This document shows, in pieces, positions 51,801 to 59,613 of a DNA stretch of 64,000 bases. The position numbers and the translations under genes are program-made. Numbering within the stretch: the stretch's first letter is position 1; each line of letters starts with the position of its first letter. The notes beneath the pieces are model-generated. The model was not told where the DNA came from. It saw only the letters and a program-made list of their open reading frames with translations, and ran no database searches. The DNA comes from Nocardioides sp. JQ2195 (GTDB lineage: Bacteria > Actinomycetota > Actinomycetes > Propionibacteriales > Nocardioidaceae): positions 2,108,001-2,172,000 of the forward strand of contig NZ_CP050902.1 in assembly GCF_012272695.1 (NCBI RefSeq), in the 5' to 3' direction.

Positions 51801-52724
51801 AGTGGTCGGAATCCTGCCCTTACGGACCAGGCTCACGTCATATGTCGTGCCACCGGTGTCAGCCACAATTGCAGTGTCGGCGTCTGCATCAACAAGCGCG
51901 TAGTGACGGCCCGCCACCGGAGCCATCGAGGGACCGGAATTGATCGAGTGAATCGGCTGCTCAGCCACAAACGATGCATCCAACACACCCGCATTCGAAG
52001 TAAGAATCAACACCCGCCCATCGAAACCTGCTTCACGAAGACGTCGTTCAAGACTCCCCAAGTACTCCTGCATCAGCGGTTTGAGCGAAGCATCGATCGC
52101 CGTGGACGAAGCACGCCGGTACTCGCGCAAAATCGGGTTCAGCTGGTGCGACAACGTATAAGGAACACCCGGCAGGTGCTCATCGAGCAACTCACCGACC
52201 CGCAGTTCGTGAGCAGGATTCAGCGTCGACCACAGCAGACACACTGCCACCGCCTCGACCTGCATCGACTTGAGCACGCCGATGTGCGCAACAACTGCAG
52301 CTTCATCAAACTCACGCACGACCTCACCTGCGGAGCCAATACGCCCCGGAACCTCGTAAGTCAACGACCGCGGAATGTACGGCTCCGGGTAGGCCTTGGT
52401 GTAGTTGAACGGGTCAGTCCGTCCCCCCTCCCGAAACAACAGAGTGTCCGGATGTCCTTCACTTGCAAGCAACGCAGTCCTGGCCGTACCGCCAGTCAAG
52501 ATCGCATTGATGGCCCTCGTCGTTCCATGGATGAACAAACCATCACCAGCCAGGAGTTCTGACCGTTCAACTCCACGAGCCTCAGCGGCAACCGAGAGAA
52601 CATTCAGCACACCTTCCACAGGGTCGTCCGGAGTCGTCGACGACTTGTAGACCTGCAGCGTGCCGTCGTCATCCTCAATCACGAGATCAGTGAAAGTTCC
52701 ACCAGTGTCAACTGCGAATCGCAT
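48837..52724 (-). CDS. Fused hydantoinase A/B (ATP-dependent hydantoinase/5-oxoprolinase family), copy 1
   Basis: 1295 aa from ATG 52722-52724. The HyuA half (about 1-675) begins MRFAVDTGGTFTDLVIEDDD and contains LFIHGTTRAINAIL, IVADTGGTTYDVSLVRKGRI and the ASKHA-type ATP-binding segment AVLVGGGGGAGLNSVAIAARLG. The HyuB half (about 700-1290) contains RMQAVVRSMQNTLFRTARSG, HAGDVFLHNSPYAGNSHAADH and GGGYGSPHQRDPEQVRHDVVEG. Such enzymes use ATP to open amide rings (hydantoins, 5-oxoproline, caprolactam) or carboxylate ketones. A/B fusion resembles 5-oxoprolinase. It lies between the binding protein and ABC ATPase genes, tying it to an imported cyclic amide. The C-terminus (TTRSAPLTEIAERNASGE) differs from copy 2. 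Confidence 0.9.
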   Translation of the reverse strand: MRFAVDTGGTFTDLVIEDDDGTLQVYKSSTTPDDPVEGVLNVLSVAAEARGVERSELLAGDGLFIHGTTRAINAILTGGTARTALLASEGHPDTLLFREGGRTDPFNYTKAYPEPYIPRSLTYEVPGRIGSAGEVVREFDEAAVVAHIGVLKSMQVEAVAVCLLWSTLNPAHELRVGELLDEHLPGVPYTLSHQLNPILREYRRASSTAIDASLKPLMQEYLGSLERRLREAGFDGRVLILTSNAGVLDASFVAEQPIHSINSGPSMAPVAGRHYALVDADADTAIVADTGGTTYDVSLVRKGRIPTTSETWIGEPFFGHMTGFPSVDVKSVGAGGGSIAWVDEGGLLRVGPQSAGAKPGPVAYGRGGTQPTVTDASLVLGYIDPAYFLGGKMKLDIDAARVAIEEHVASPLGLSVEDAASAIMTLVTEGMVTAIEEITLNQGVDPAKAVLVGGGGGAGLNSVAIAARLGAERVVIPETGATLSAAGALMSDLKAEYAMTLITNTGVFDFESANAALAELEGRCRQFASTVGTADESVHIEFALEANYPQQVWELQVPLAGDRIENENDLQSFRDDFHALHLDVFSVNQEEAEIEVIGIRAVVRCRLREDSVGRVPRNPGNATSGIRRLMYFPETGYVEAEVYRLESMPVDEVFRGPAVVESPFTTVVIDPGATVTRGDSGSLVLTPPNQAADQGDRKTVSVASDPAQLAVLTNRMQAVVRSMQNTLFRTARSGLINTGRDFSCCLVTGGDELLAAAESLPIHVLAGPDLSAQRMKELHPELHAGDVFLHNSPYAGNSHAADHSLIAPVIDADGIHRFTVVVKAHLADCGNAIPTTYNSVARDVYNEGALIFDCVKVEDRYNRVDDVLRMCRLRLRAPEMWWGDYLAMMGAVRTAERELLGLGEEYGWDVLEEYVDAWFDYSEDRMDRAIRALPAGKASGNTAYDPLPVPGLEAGVPINAKVEVRSGEGMIAIDLTENPDCVPAGVNTTEATALTGAMMGVFNSIGPGVPTNGGSFRRLDITLRENCVAGIPRHPVSCSSATTGIPERIMSAVQQAIAELADGSGMAASGACLSPSNAIVSGTDPRHDTPFVDMPCLGATGGPGNPWADGWLSYAGGCAGMNAWESIELAEILRPMRIETSRLLPDTEGAGQFRGSNSVLVEFTPVDTSMECSVTTDNTVFPAGGARDGLPGAAGWAGVRDTDGQEKQVSGYAHLVLSPGERLISKSSAGGGYGSPHQRDPEQVRHDVVEGYISKNRAASIYGVIVNPDGTIDTTPRTTRSAPLTEIAERNASGE

Positions 52725-53253
52725 AGCAAACTCTTTCCTGGCCGATTCCCGGCCCAAATCCGCCGGGTTTCCCGGCTCAAGTTAGATGTCTGAAGGTGTG
52801 GGGGTCTCAGCCAGCCCACTGTCCGGAATAGTCTCCGAACTCCGCGCTGTTCTCTTTGGTGAACACCATGGGCCAGGCCAACTCCTCAGCCGGGTTGATG
52901 CCAGCCCTGAACCGTTGCGAGCGCACCGCGCGAACCGCTTGGTCCACCAGATACATGCCTTCATCGAAGGGGTACATCATCACCGTGCCGAACCAAGTTC
53001 CGCTGCGGACCTTCGCCAGGCCCCGCTGTCCCCCAGCCAGGCCGATGATCTTCACCTGGTCCTCAACTCCCGCCGCCTTCACAGCCAGCTCGATCCCCGC
53101 AGCCATCGCATCGCTCGAAGCAGCCACGACGTCGAGGTCCGGGTTCGACTGCAAGATGTCCTGCGTCGCAGCCTGAGCCGGCGCAGCAAGGTAACCGGCT
53201 TCCACGCGTGCCACGATCTCGATCTCAGGGTGGGAGGAAAGAACCTGCTTCAC
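48887..53253. repeat. Long direct repeat, copy 1 (paired with 59634-64000)
   Basis: The 4,367 bp from the hydantoinase 3' end through most of the binding-protein gene recur at 59634-64000 at an offset of 10,747 bp. The translated products are identical over 1,279 aa, and every stretch compared base by base matched. The match begins at GAGTGG (48887 / 59634), directly after differing bases, and continues to the window edge, so its right end is not visible. Confidence 0.95.
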
Positions 53254-53904
53254 CCCGTCGAAGAGTGCCTCCTCCGCGGGGATCATTGCGCCCGGCAACT
53301 GCGCTACCTCACACGGATCCTTACCTTCGCAAGCCTCCACGATCAGCTGCCCCGTGCTCTTGCCCAAGGATGCCTCGGGAATTCCCGTCTGGGCGACCAC
53401 ACCCTCAGCATCCGAGACCGGAGTTTCCCAGTTGCTACCGCACGGATAGTTTCCGCAGACCACCTTGATGCCCGCCTCAGCAGCCTCCGCGATGGCAGGA
53501 ACGACTCCGGAGGCGTCAACCGGAGTGACAAGGAAGGCATCGAACTTGCCAGTCGCGATGGCATCCTGAATCTGTGCGTACTGCTTCTGCTCGTCGAACC
53601 CAGCATCAAACGTGGTGACCGTTGCATTGCGAGCCTTGGCCGCGGCCTCGATGCCTACGCCGTTGACTTTCCAGTAGTCGTTCTGGGTCGTGGGTGTGAA
53701 CCAAGCCAACTTGACCGGCTTCGCATTGCTCACCGAAGTCTCCAGAACAGCCTTTCGTGCCTCCGGCGTCCCCTTTTGTAGCGCCCCCGCATCCGCCGTG
53801 CCCTCTGCCTTTCCGCACCCAGCAAGCACGACCAACATCAACACAGCCAGCACAGCCACCACAGGGCGACGTGCCCCGGATGACCTACTCGTCAATCGGC
53901 GCAT
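52807..53904 (-). CDS. ABC transporter substrate-binding lipoprotein (sugar/TorT-like periplasmic-binding fold)
   Basis: 365 aa from ATG 53902-53904 with GGGAG upstream. Signal: basic start, hydrophobic VVAVLAVLMLVVLAGC with the lipobox Cys. The mature part has the type I periplasmic-binding fold: KLAWFTPTTQNDYWKVNGVG, GKFDAFLVTPVDASGVVPAIAEAAEAGIKVV, SNPDLDVVAASSDAMAAGIE and KIIGLAGGQRGLAKVRSG. Four cysteines (NYPCGSN, VEACEGKDPCEV) could form disulfides. It is the first gene of the importer/hydantoinase/hydroxylase operon and delivers the substrate to the RbsA/RbsC-type transporter. A second identical copy starts beyond the right window edge. Confidence 0.92.
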   Translation of the reverse strand: MRRLTSRSSGARRPVVAVLAVLMLVVLAGCGKAEGTADAGALQKGTPEARKAVLETSVSNAKPVKLAWFTPTTQNDYWKVNGVGIEAAAKARNATVTTFDAGFDEQKQYAQIQDAIATGKFDAFLVTPVDASGVVPAIAEAAEAGIKVVCGNYPCGSNWETPVSDAEGVVAQTGIPEASLGKSTGQLIVEACEGKDPCEVAQLPGAMIPAEEALFDGVKQVLSSHPEIEIVARVEAGYLAAPAQAATQDILQSNPDLDVVAASSDAMAAGIELAVKAAGVEDQVKIIGLAGGQRGLAKVRSGTWFGTVMMYPFDEGMYLVDQAVRAVRSQRFRAGINPAEELAWPMVFTKENSAEFGDYSGQWAG

Positions 53905-54152
53905 CCCAAACTCCCAACATCGAAAACCGAATCGACCGGCCCCACGGACCGCCGCTGCACCCCAAGGAAGAAGCCCACCTAGAGCGTCTGCGATCCGTCC
54001 GAGAAAAGGACCGTGAACTGAAAGATAGGACCCCGCATGTGCCCCCCATCACTAGACACCTTTATGAAACAAGGCCCCGAAACTGCCTTTTGTCTACATC
54101 CGGCACTGCCCACACCCAGGTCCGATGAAGCGCCCTAGGTTCTCTGCCGCTC

Positions 54153-55120
54153 TCATACGGGTTGCGGCTCTCGGTTGAGGGCCGCGTAGTGGGCTTGTTC
54201 GTACTCCACGGAGGCGTCATGCCAATAGAGCCGTGGAGTCGTCTTGCGTTGTACCAGTCGACCCACCCGGCGGTGGCGTACTCGACGTCGGCGATGGTCT
54301 TGTAGGGGCCGTCGTGGAAGACCGTGGTGCGGATGCATTCGGCCTTGTAGAGCCCGTTGATGGTCTCCATCAGGGCGTTGTCGTAGGCGTCCCCGACCGA
54401 CCCGATCGAGGGACGGATCTCCTCCAGCGCGAGGTGCTCGGTCAGCCGCAAACTCGTGTATTGCGACCCGGCGTCGGAGTGATGGATCAACTCGCCCGGC
54501 ACTCTCGGGTGGCCCTCGCGGCCGCGTTGCCACAACGCCATTCGCAGCGGGATCACCACCAAGTCGGTGTGCTTGGTCGTGGCGGCGTGCCAGGCCACAA
54601 TCCGTTGCGCGTAGACGTCGAGGATGAACGCGACGTAGACGAACCCGACCCAGGTCTTGACGTAGGTGAAGTCGGTGACCCAGACCAGATTGGGTGCCGG
54701 TGCGGTGAAATCCCGATCCAGCAGGTCACCGGCCCGGACACCGTCCTTGGCTGGGATCGTGGTCCGGATGCCCTTGTCACGGCGGACGCCGACCAACCCG
54801 AGGGTCCTCATCGCGCGGTCCACCGACCCCGCGCTGGCCTCAGCCATGACGGTACGGCGCAGATAGGCCGTCATCTTCCTGCGCCCGTAGAGGCCCTCGG
54901 GAGTCAGCTTGCGACGCCCTTGGGCGTCGGTGATCCAGGCGATGTCACGTACCGCGTCGACGACGAGGGCATCGGTGAGGGTCCGCGCCGAAACGACGCG
55001 GCCAGCCTGTTTCCAGGCCCGGTAGGTCCGCGCGGCGATCTGGCAGCACTGCTCACGCAGCACCCGACAGATCGACTCGACCGCGTGGCCCTCGGCTCTC
55101 ATGGTGTCGATGAAGCCCAT
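54153..55120 (-). pseudogene. IS3 transposase OrfB, frameshifted near its C-terminus
   Basis: About 320 aa in the restored form. HTH_21 region GLYGRRKMTAYLRR is followed by the rve integrase core with the DDE residues: VTDFTYVKTW (D), LIHHSDAGSQYTSLRL (D) and SVGDAYDNALMETINGLYKAE (E). After RRLHGSIGMTPP the frame continues into a non-family tail leaving the IS at 54062. A shift at about 54208-54211 gives VEYEQAHYAALNREPQPV and a stop at 54153 inside the IS, as in relatives. Loss of one G (CCGGTG to CCGTG) explains it. The catalytic core is intact, so activity may survive. Confidence 0.85.
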
Positions 55121-55122
55121 GA

Positions 55123-55434
55123 TCAGCGGTTGCGGGGGTCGAGTTCCCCGGCGAAGAAACCCGTCGCGGACTTCAAGATCGCGTTGTCCTCCTCGAGCCG
55201 ACGGACCTTGGCCTTGAGCGCCTTGATCTCCGCCAACTCCTCACTCGACGCGCCCTGGCGCTGACCACCGTCGATCTGGGACTGGATGACCCAGCGGCGT
55301 ACGGACTCCTGACTGACACCGACCTGCTTGGCCACCACCCCCGCAGCCGCCGTCAACGAGGAGTACTCGCCCTGGTGCTCATTGACCAGACGCACAGCTC
55401 TGGCCTTCAGTTCTTCATCGATCTTCTTAGGCAT
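55123..55434 (-). CDS. IS3 transposase OrfA
   Basis: 103 aa from ATG 55432-55434, chosen because AGGAGG sits 9 nt upstream (the ATG at 55443 is too close to it). HTH_Tnp_1 helix-turn-helix (PKKIDEELKARAVRLVNEHQ, then KQVGVSQESVRRWVIQ) and a C-terminal leucine-zipper-like coiled coil (EIKALKAKVRRLEEDNAILKSA). It binds the IS ends and usually forms OrfAB by programmed frameshifting into orfB, which starts 3 nt after its stop here. Confidence 0.92.
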   Translation of the reverse strand: MPKKIDEELKARAVRLVNEHQGEYSSLTAAAGVVAKQVGVSQESVRRWVIQSQIDGGQRQGASSEELAEIKALKAKVRRLEEDNAILKSATGFFAGELDPRNR

Positions 55435-55488
55435 GGTGCTCATCCTCCTGGAATCAAACAGGAGCGGCATCAAACCTGGGGCGCTTCA

Positions 55489-55824
55489 AGTCACCGGTCA
55501 CTCGACTGGCCAACGTCCCTGGACATCACACCTGATATGTAGCGACCTTCTGTCAAGTGGCAGGGTGAGGCGCCCGTCCCGATTGCTGGGGGCGGGCGCC
55601 TCGTGCTTCGTCGTCGTGGGTGCTGGTGAGCGTGTCGTTGGCGACGCGCGGTCAGACTGATATGCGCGGGTTGGTTACCGCAGGACGGTGCTTTCGGCAG
55701 GAGCGGGACCGCGTGTCTAGGAACGAGCGTCGCGGATGAGATGTCCGCTGCTCATAGGTGTTGCGCGGGTCGCTCCAAGCGCTGCCACCAGCCTTGGGGT
55801 GGACGACGAGGCAGTTCTTGGTAG
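55489..55824. other. Non-coding stretch between IS3 and IS110 with a strong hairpin
   Basis: 336 bp without a gene. At 55567-55602 a 14-bp stem (GAGGCGCCCGTCCC with GGGGCGGGCGCCTC, one G-T pair) and an 8-nt loop form a very stable hairpin. It lies about 220 bp downstream of the IS110 transposase stop. It could be the terminator of the transposase transcript or part of the structured non-coding end of the IS110 element. Confidence 0.55.
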
Positions 55825-56931
55825 CTACTCCTCGAGCACGGCCAGGGACCAGGTCCAGCCGGCGAGTTTCACGGGGATCGCGACGTTGGCGATCGTGTTC
55901 TTCTTGCGTCGGTCGATGAACTTGACCCACCGGTGGTGAAGCCGCCGGTTGCCTTCATCGCCGCGAGCACGTGCTGCCGCGGGGGCCAGCTCCCAGCGGT
56001 CGCGCATGGTCTTGCCTACGGTGTAGCGGGCGCGGTGGTGCCAAGCTGCCTCGACGAGAAGTCTGCGGACGTGGGTGTTGCCGGCCTTGGTGATCGGCCC
56101 CTGCACCCGCGAGGCACCGGAGGAGTGCTCGCTGGGAACCAGGCCGACGAAGGAGCCGATGGTGTTGCCCGTGAACCGGTGCCAGTCGCCAATCTCGACC
56201 GCGAGTGCGAACCCGGTCAGGGTGCTGATCCCACGCAAACACCCGAGTCGGTGCACCATGTCGGTGAATTCCGAGTTCCCCGCCATCTCAGCGATCGCGG
56301 TGTCGAGCCGGTCCCGGCGCGCCTTGACGGCCAGGACCGTTTCGTAGTCGGAGTCGAACGTCAGCCGCGTCGCCCCGGCGCTCAGCTGTGGGAGTGCCTC
56401 GTGTCGTAACCAGATGTCGTGCTTCCCGGTCCACGCCTGCCCGCCGTGGTAGACGAGCCCGTGGCGCAGCAACAGCTTCGACAACCGGTGCCGGGCCCGC
56501 ATCAGATCACCACGGCAGTCCTCACGTGCCCGGACCAGATCGCGGGCGGCTTCCTGGTCGACGCTGGGGATCGCCACCGCAGTGACCTCATCCAACCGCA
56601 ACAATCTGGCCAGGTGGACGGCGTCCTTGGCGTCGGTCTTGACCCGATCACCCGAGGGCTTCTGAAGTTTCGACGGCGCGGCGACCACGCACCGGATCCC
56701 GGCCGCCGTCAACGTCCGATACAGGTCGAAGCCGGTCGGGCCAGCCTCATACGTCACCGCCAGCGGGCCCGGCAGGTCAGCGAGCCATCCTCGGATGTGC
56801 TCATGTGACGGGGTCAGCTTCGCTTGGAACAGTTCGCCTATGACGCCGTCGATCGCTGCAGCTGCAACGGATCGTGCGTGCACGTCGAGCCCAACACTCG
56901 TACGCTCTGTAAACACCGGGGCCTCCCACAA
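55825..56931 (-). CDS. IS110-family transposase (DEDD recombinase)
   Basis: 368 aa (a GTG five codons in, at 56916, may be the true start). N-terminal RuvC-like domain: RTSVGLDVHARSVAAAAIDG (first Asp), AVTYEAGPTGFDLYRTLTAAGI (Glu), VKTDAKDAVHLARLLRLDEV (Asp pair). C-terminal Tnp_IS110 domain: LRGISTLTGFALAVEIGDWHRFTG, then SFVGLVPSEHSSGASRVQGPITKAGNTHVRRLLVEAAW with the conserved Ser. All key residues are present. IS110 elements have no conventional inverted repeats; recognition uses a structured RNA made from a non-coding end. Confidence 0.95.
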   Translation of the reverse strand: MWEAPVFTERTSVGLDVHARSVAAAAIDGVIGELFQAKLTPSHEHIRGWLADLPGPLAVTYEAGPTGFDLYRTLTAAGIRCVVAAPSKLQKPSGDRVKTDAKDAVHLARLLRLDEVTAVAIPSVDQEAARDLVRAREDCRGDLMRARHRLSKLLLRHGLVYHGGQAWTGKHDIWLRHEALPQLSAGATRLTFDSDYETVLAVKARRDRLDTAIAEMAGNSEFTDMVHRLGCLRGISTLTGFALAVEIGDWHRFTGNTIGSFVGLVPSEHSSGASRVQGPITKAGNTHVRRLLVEAAWHHRARYTVGKTMRDRWELAPAAARARGDEGNRRLHHRWVKFIDRRKKNTIANVAIPVKLAGWTWSLAVLEE

Positions 56932-57041
56932 CTGTCGGATAGGCCGAGCAGGCGGCCCCTGCTCGGTAACCCACGAACATGTGTGAGTGAGGCCCCGGCC
57001 CGCAACCCCTCAGCAAGCCCTGAGCGGTCACTTCATACCGT
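56917..57041 (-). ncRNA. Candidate IS110 bridge-RNA region upstream of the transposase
   Basis: The short non-coding stretch upstream of the transposase contains a perfect 9-bp hairpin, CCGAGCAGG (56944-56952) and CCTGCTCGG (56958-56966), with a 5-nt loop, and other GC-rich complementary segments. In the IS110 group the bridge RNA is encoded upstream of the transposase; in the IS1111 group, downstream. The assignment is positional; no donor/target loop could be proven. Confidence 0.3.
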
Positions 57042-59411
57042 CTAGCGAGGCGCCGGATTGACACTCTCTCGGGACACGAAAGTGGGCGGATCGAAGGCCG
57101 CCATGCGCGGTACCTCACCTTTCCAGCGTTCTACTTCAACGAGTGTCGTGTGAGCGCTTGGTCCTTGAGAAAGACTGGAAGTGCCTTTGTCCAGCGTCAG
57201 TACGTTGGGATTGCCATGGCGCTCTAAACTTCCTGATGTGGAAGGATCCATCGGATCAAACCAGGCCCCGGTTGACAATTGCACCACGCCAATGCGAACG
57301 GCGTCATCGACCAACGCTCCGGCCAGACAGGCACCCCTGTCGTTAAATACTCGGACAATTTCCCCGGAGACGATGCTACGCGCCCTTGCGTCGAGAGGAT
57401 GGATTCTAATCGGCTCGCGCCCCGCGATCTTCGATGCTCGCGACACCGCCCCGTGATCGTACTGGCTATGCAGTCGCGTCTTCGGCTGGTTCGAGATCAG
57501 GTGAAGGGGAAATGTATGCGCAATTGGCGAACCTAGCCACTCAGCAGGTTCCGTCCATACTGGATGTCCAGGGCAGTCGTCATAAGCGAACGCTTCCACA
57601 GTCGCCGAGAAGAGTTCGATTCTTCCAGACGGGGTCTGCAGCGGAGCTGCGGACGGATCGCGCGCGAAGGCGACCAAGTCGCCTGGAGGTGAACCAGATG
57701 GAGTTGGAAGTTGCAAGCGACCCAATCGCCAAAACTCTGCGAAGTCTGGCAGGTCGACTCCCGTAACTCCGAGAGCGGCACGTGTCTGCTCATAGAGGTG
57801 ACTGACCCACTCGTCGGAGGAGCGCCCCTCTGAAAACCTATCGCCAAACCCAAGGCGATCAGCAAGGCCACAGAAAACCTCATAGTCAGTGAGACATCCG
57901 ATTGGCGGCTCGGACGCCTTCTGTTGCGCACACAGCCAAGGATCGTTTGAGCCAGCTGCGAAATCGTTGCGCTCCAGAAAAGTGGCGACGGGGAGCACGA
58001 TATCAGCGAACTTCGCGGTGGCGGTCCACCATGATTCGTTCACGACGATAACATCGGGGCGCTGCCACGCCTCTACCAAGCGATTAAGGTCTTGATGGTG
58101 GTGAAACGGATTTCCGCCACACCAATAGATGGCGCGAAGGTCAGGAAATTTTAGCCGCTTCCCATTATAGTCGATCGTCTTCCCGGGGTTTTCCAGCGCA
58201 TCGCATATCCGCGCCACGGGAATCACGCTCTCGACAGGGTTTTCTGGTTGAGGCAGCGCGGCGATTCGCTGTCTTGCGCGTTCGACACCCACGCCATGCA
58301 TCGATCCATAACCGACGCCAAAGCCACATCCAGGTTCCCGCATCCACCCGGTCATCGCGGCCAACGCAACCGCCATCCAATAGGGCTGTTCCCCATGGTC
58401 TGCACGCTGGACAGACCATCCTACCGTTACGAGTGTCCGTCGCTCGGCCATAGAACGCGCGAGGTCACGAATACTCTCGCTCGGAACCTCACACGTGGAC
58501 GCAGCCCACTCAGCGTCCTTTGTTATGCCGTCAGAACGTCCCATCAGATATTCTTCAAGAGGCTCAAATCCTACGCACCGCGTATCCAAAAACTCACGAT
58601 CATGCAGGCCTTCGATGATCAGTGTATGAGCCATTGCCATCATGAGCGCGACGTCCGTGTTTGGTCTCAATGGAAACCATTCTGCTCCGACTAGGACGGA
58701 CATGTCATCCCGGATAGGCGAAATGTTAACGAATCGCACTCCGGCGTCGCGACAACTCTGCAGATAAGCATCCGTTCGATGAAGACCCGTGCCACCGTCA
58801 TTAACTTGTCGGTTCTTGACCGGTATGCCGCCAAATGCGACAACCAGTTCGCAATTTGTCGCGATCTCCTCCCATCTAGGCGTTCGACCCAAAATGCTAA
58901 ATCCTGAGCCACCAATGACGTGCGGGAGAATTACCTCCATTGCCGCGCAACTGTAGCTATTTAGAGAACCCGTATAGCCCCCAGCCATTGCAAGGAATCG
59001 GTGGATCTGACTCTGCGCGTGATGGAAACGACCAGAACTCCCCCAGCCATATGAGCCACCGAAGACAGAGTCATCGCCATGCCGGTCTCGCTGCTCTGAT
59101 AGCGCCCCTGCGACCAGATCGAGCGTCTCGTCCCAAGACAATTCAACAAACTCGTCGGCACCTCGACGGTAGTTCCCCTCGCGGTTTCGCCCCTCGAGCC
59201 ATCCTCTGCGAACTGCGGGGCGCTTGATCCGGGCGTTCGACCGCATCGCTGCGACTATTCCGGAGCCGATAGGCGACGGCTCGGGGTCATCCGCGACTGG
59301 ATCGATATCAACGATCTGGCCCTCTCGTGTAGTGACATCGTAGAGTCCCCAGTGTGTCGCGGTAGTCGTTCGTTTGGCGCTCTCTTCTCGTTCCTCGCTC
59401 AATTTGCTCAC
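57042..59411 (-). CDS. Molybdopterin oxidoreductase of the BisC/TorA/DmsA-like family
   Basis: 789 aa if started at the GTG 59409-59411; a TTG at 59400-59402 has a better-spaced GAGGTG, and a GTG at 59534 gives 830 aa. TATHWGLYDV opens the family core. The molybdenum-site region reads GSYGWGSSGRFHHAQSQIHR, then GGYTGSLNSYSCAAME with Ser as probable Mo ligand. Later segments: VVNESWWTATAKFADIVLP, HLISNQPKTRLHSQYDHG and IHPLDARARSIVSGEIVRVFNDRG. There is no N-terminal Fe-S motif and no twin-arginine signal, as in cytoplasmic biotin-sulfoxide-reductase-type enzymes. It probably reduces a sulfoxide/N-oxide or hydroxylates an imported substrate. It belongs to the duplicated unit. Confidence 0.85.
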   Translation of the reverse strand: MSKLSEEREESAKRTTTATHWGLYDVTTREGQIVDIDPVADDPEPSPIGSGIVAAMRSNARIKRPAVRRGWLEGRNREGNYRRGADEFVELSWDETLDLVAGALSEQRDRHGDDSVFGGSYGWGSSGRFHHAQSQIHRFLAMAGGYTGSLNSYSCAAMEVILPHVIGGSGFSILGRTPRWEEIATNCELVVAFGGIPVKNRQVNDGGTGLHRTDAYLQSCRDAGVRFVNISPIRDDMSVLVGAEWFPLRPNTDVALMMAMAHTLIIEGLHDREFLDTRCVGFEPLEEYLMGRSDGITKDAEWAASTCEVPSESIRDLARSMAERRTLVTVGWSVQRADHGEQPYWMAVALAAMTGWMREPGCGFGVGYGSMHGVGVERARQRIAALPQPENPVESVIPVARICDALENPGKTIDYNGKRLKFPDLRAIYWCGGNPFHHHQDLNRLVEAWQRPDVIVVNESWWTATAKFADIVLPVATFLERNDFAAGSNDPWLCAQQKASEPPIGCLTDYEVFCGLADRLGFGDRFSEGRSSDEWVSHLYEQTRAALGVTGVDLPDFAEFWRLGRLQLPTPSGSPPGDLVAFARDPSAAPLQTPSGRIELFSATVEAFAYDDCPGHPVWTEPAEWLGSPIAHTFPLHLISNQPKTRLHSQYDHGAVSRASKIAGREPIRIHPLDARARSIVSGEIVRVFNDRGACLAGALVDDAVRIGVVQLSTGAWFDPMDPSTSGSLERHGNPNVLTLDKGTSSLSQGPSAHTTLVEVERWKGEVPRMAAFDPPTFVSRESVNPAPR

Positions 59412-59613
59412 CTCTGAATTGCGCCATCGGACTCTCACCTGATGTGGGGCGCGGTCACCCTCTATTGACCGAGCACTCGCACTCACGGGTGCGCCATGCC
59501 CTGTCCCATCAAGCCGCGCTTGAAGGGACCCCACGTCTGGAAGCTTCAGCGAATAGTTGGACAGAGCAGAACGGCAATCGTCGTTTTTAACGTGACTACC
59601 GATTACTCAGGTT

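Larger units (their letters stand above)
54126..55488 (-). mobile_element. IS3-family insertion sequence, 1,363 bp
   Basis: The ends are imperfect inverted repeats: left TGAAGCGCCCTAGGTT (54126-54141) and, on the other strand at the right end, TGAAGCGCCCCAGGTT (to 55488), 15 of 16 matching. Two minus-strand genes, orfA and orfB, fill it in the usual IS3 arrangement. The three bases flanking each side (cga on the left, agt on the right) do not match, so no target duplication remains. This suggests recombination at the element after insertion. Confidence 0.88.

Noticed and set aside
51504..52562. 352-codon plus-strand frame (and its copy at 62251-63309)
   Set aside because: Antisense to the hydantoinase gene in both repeat copies; Arg/His-rich and without motif.
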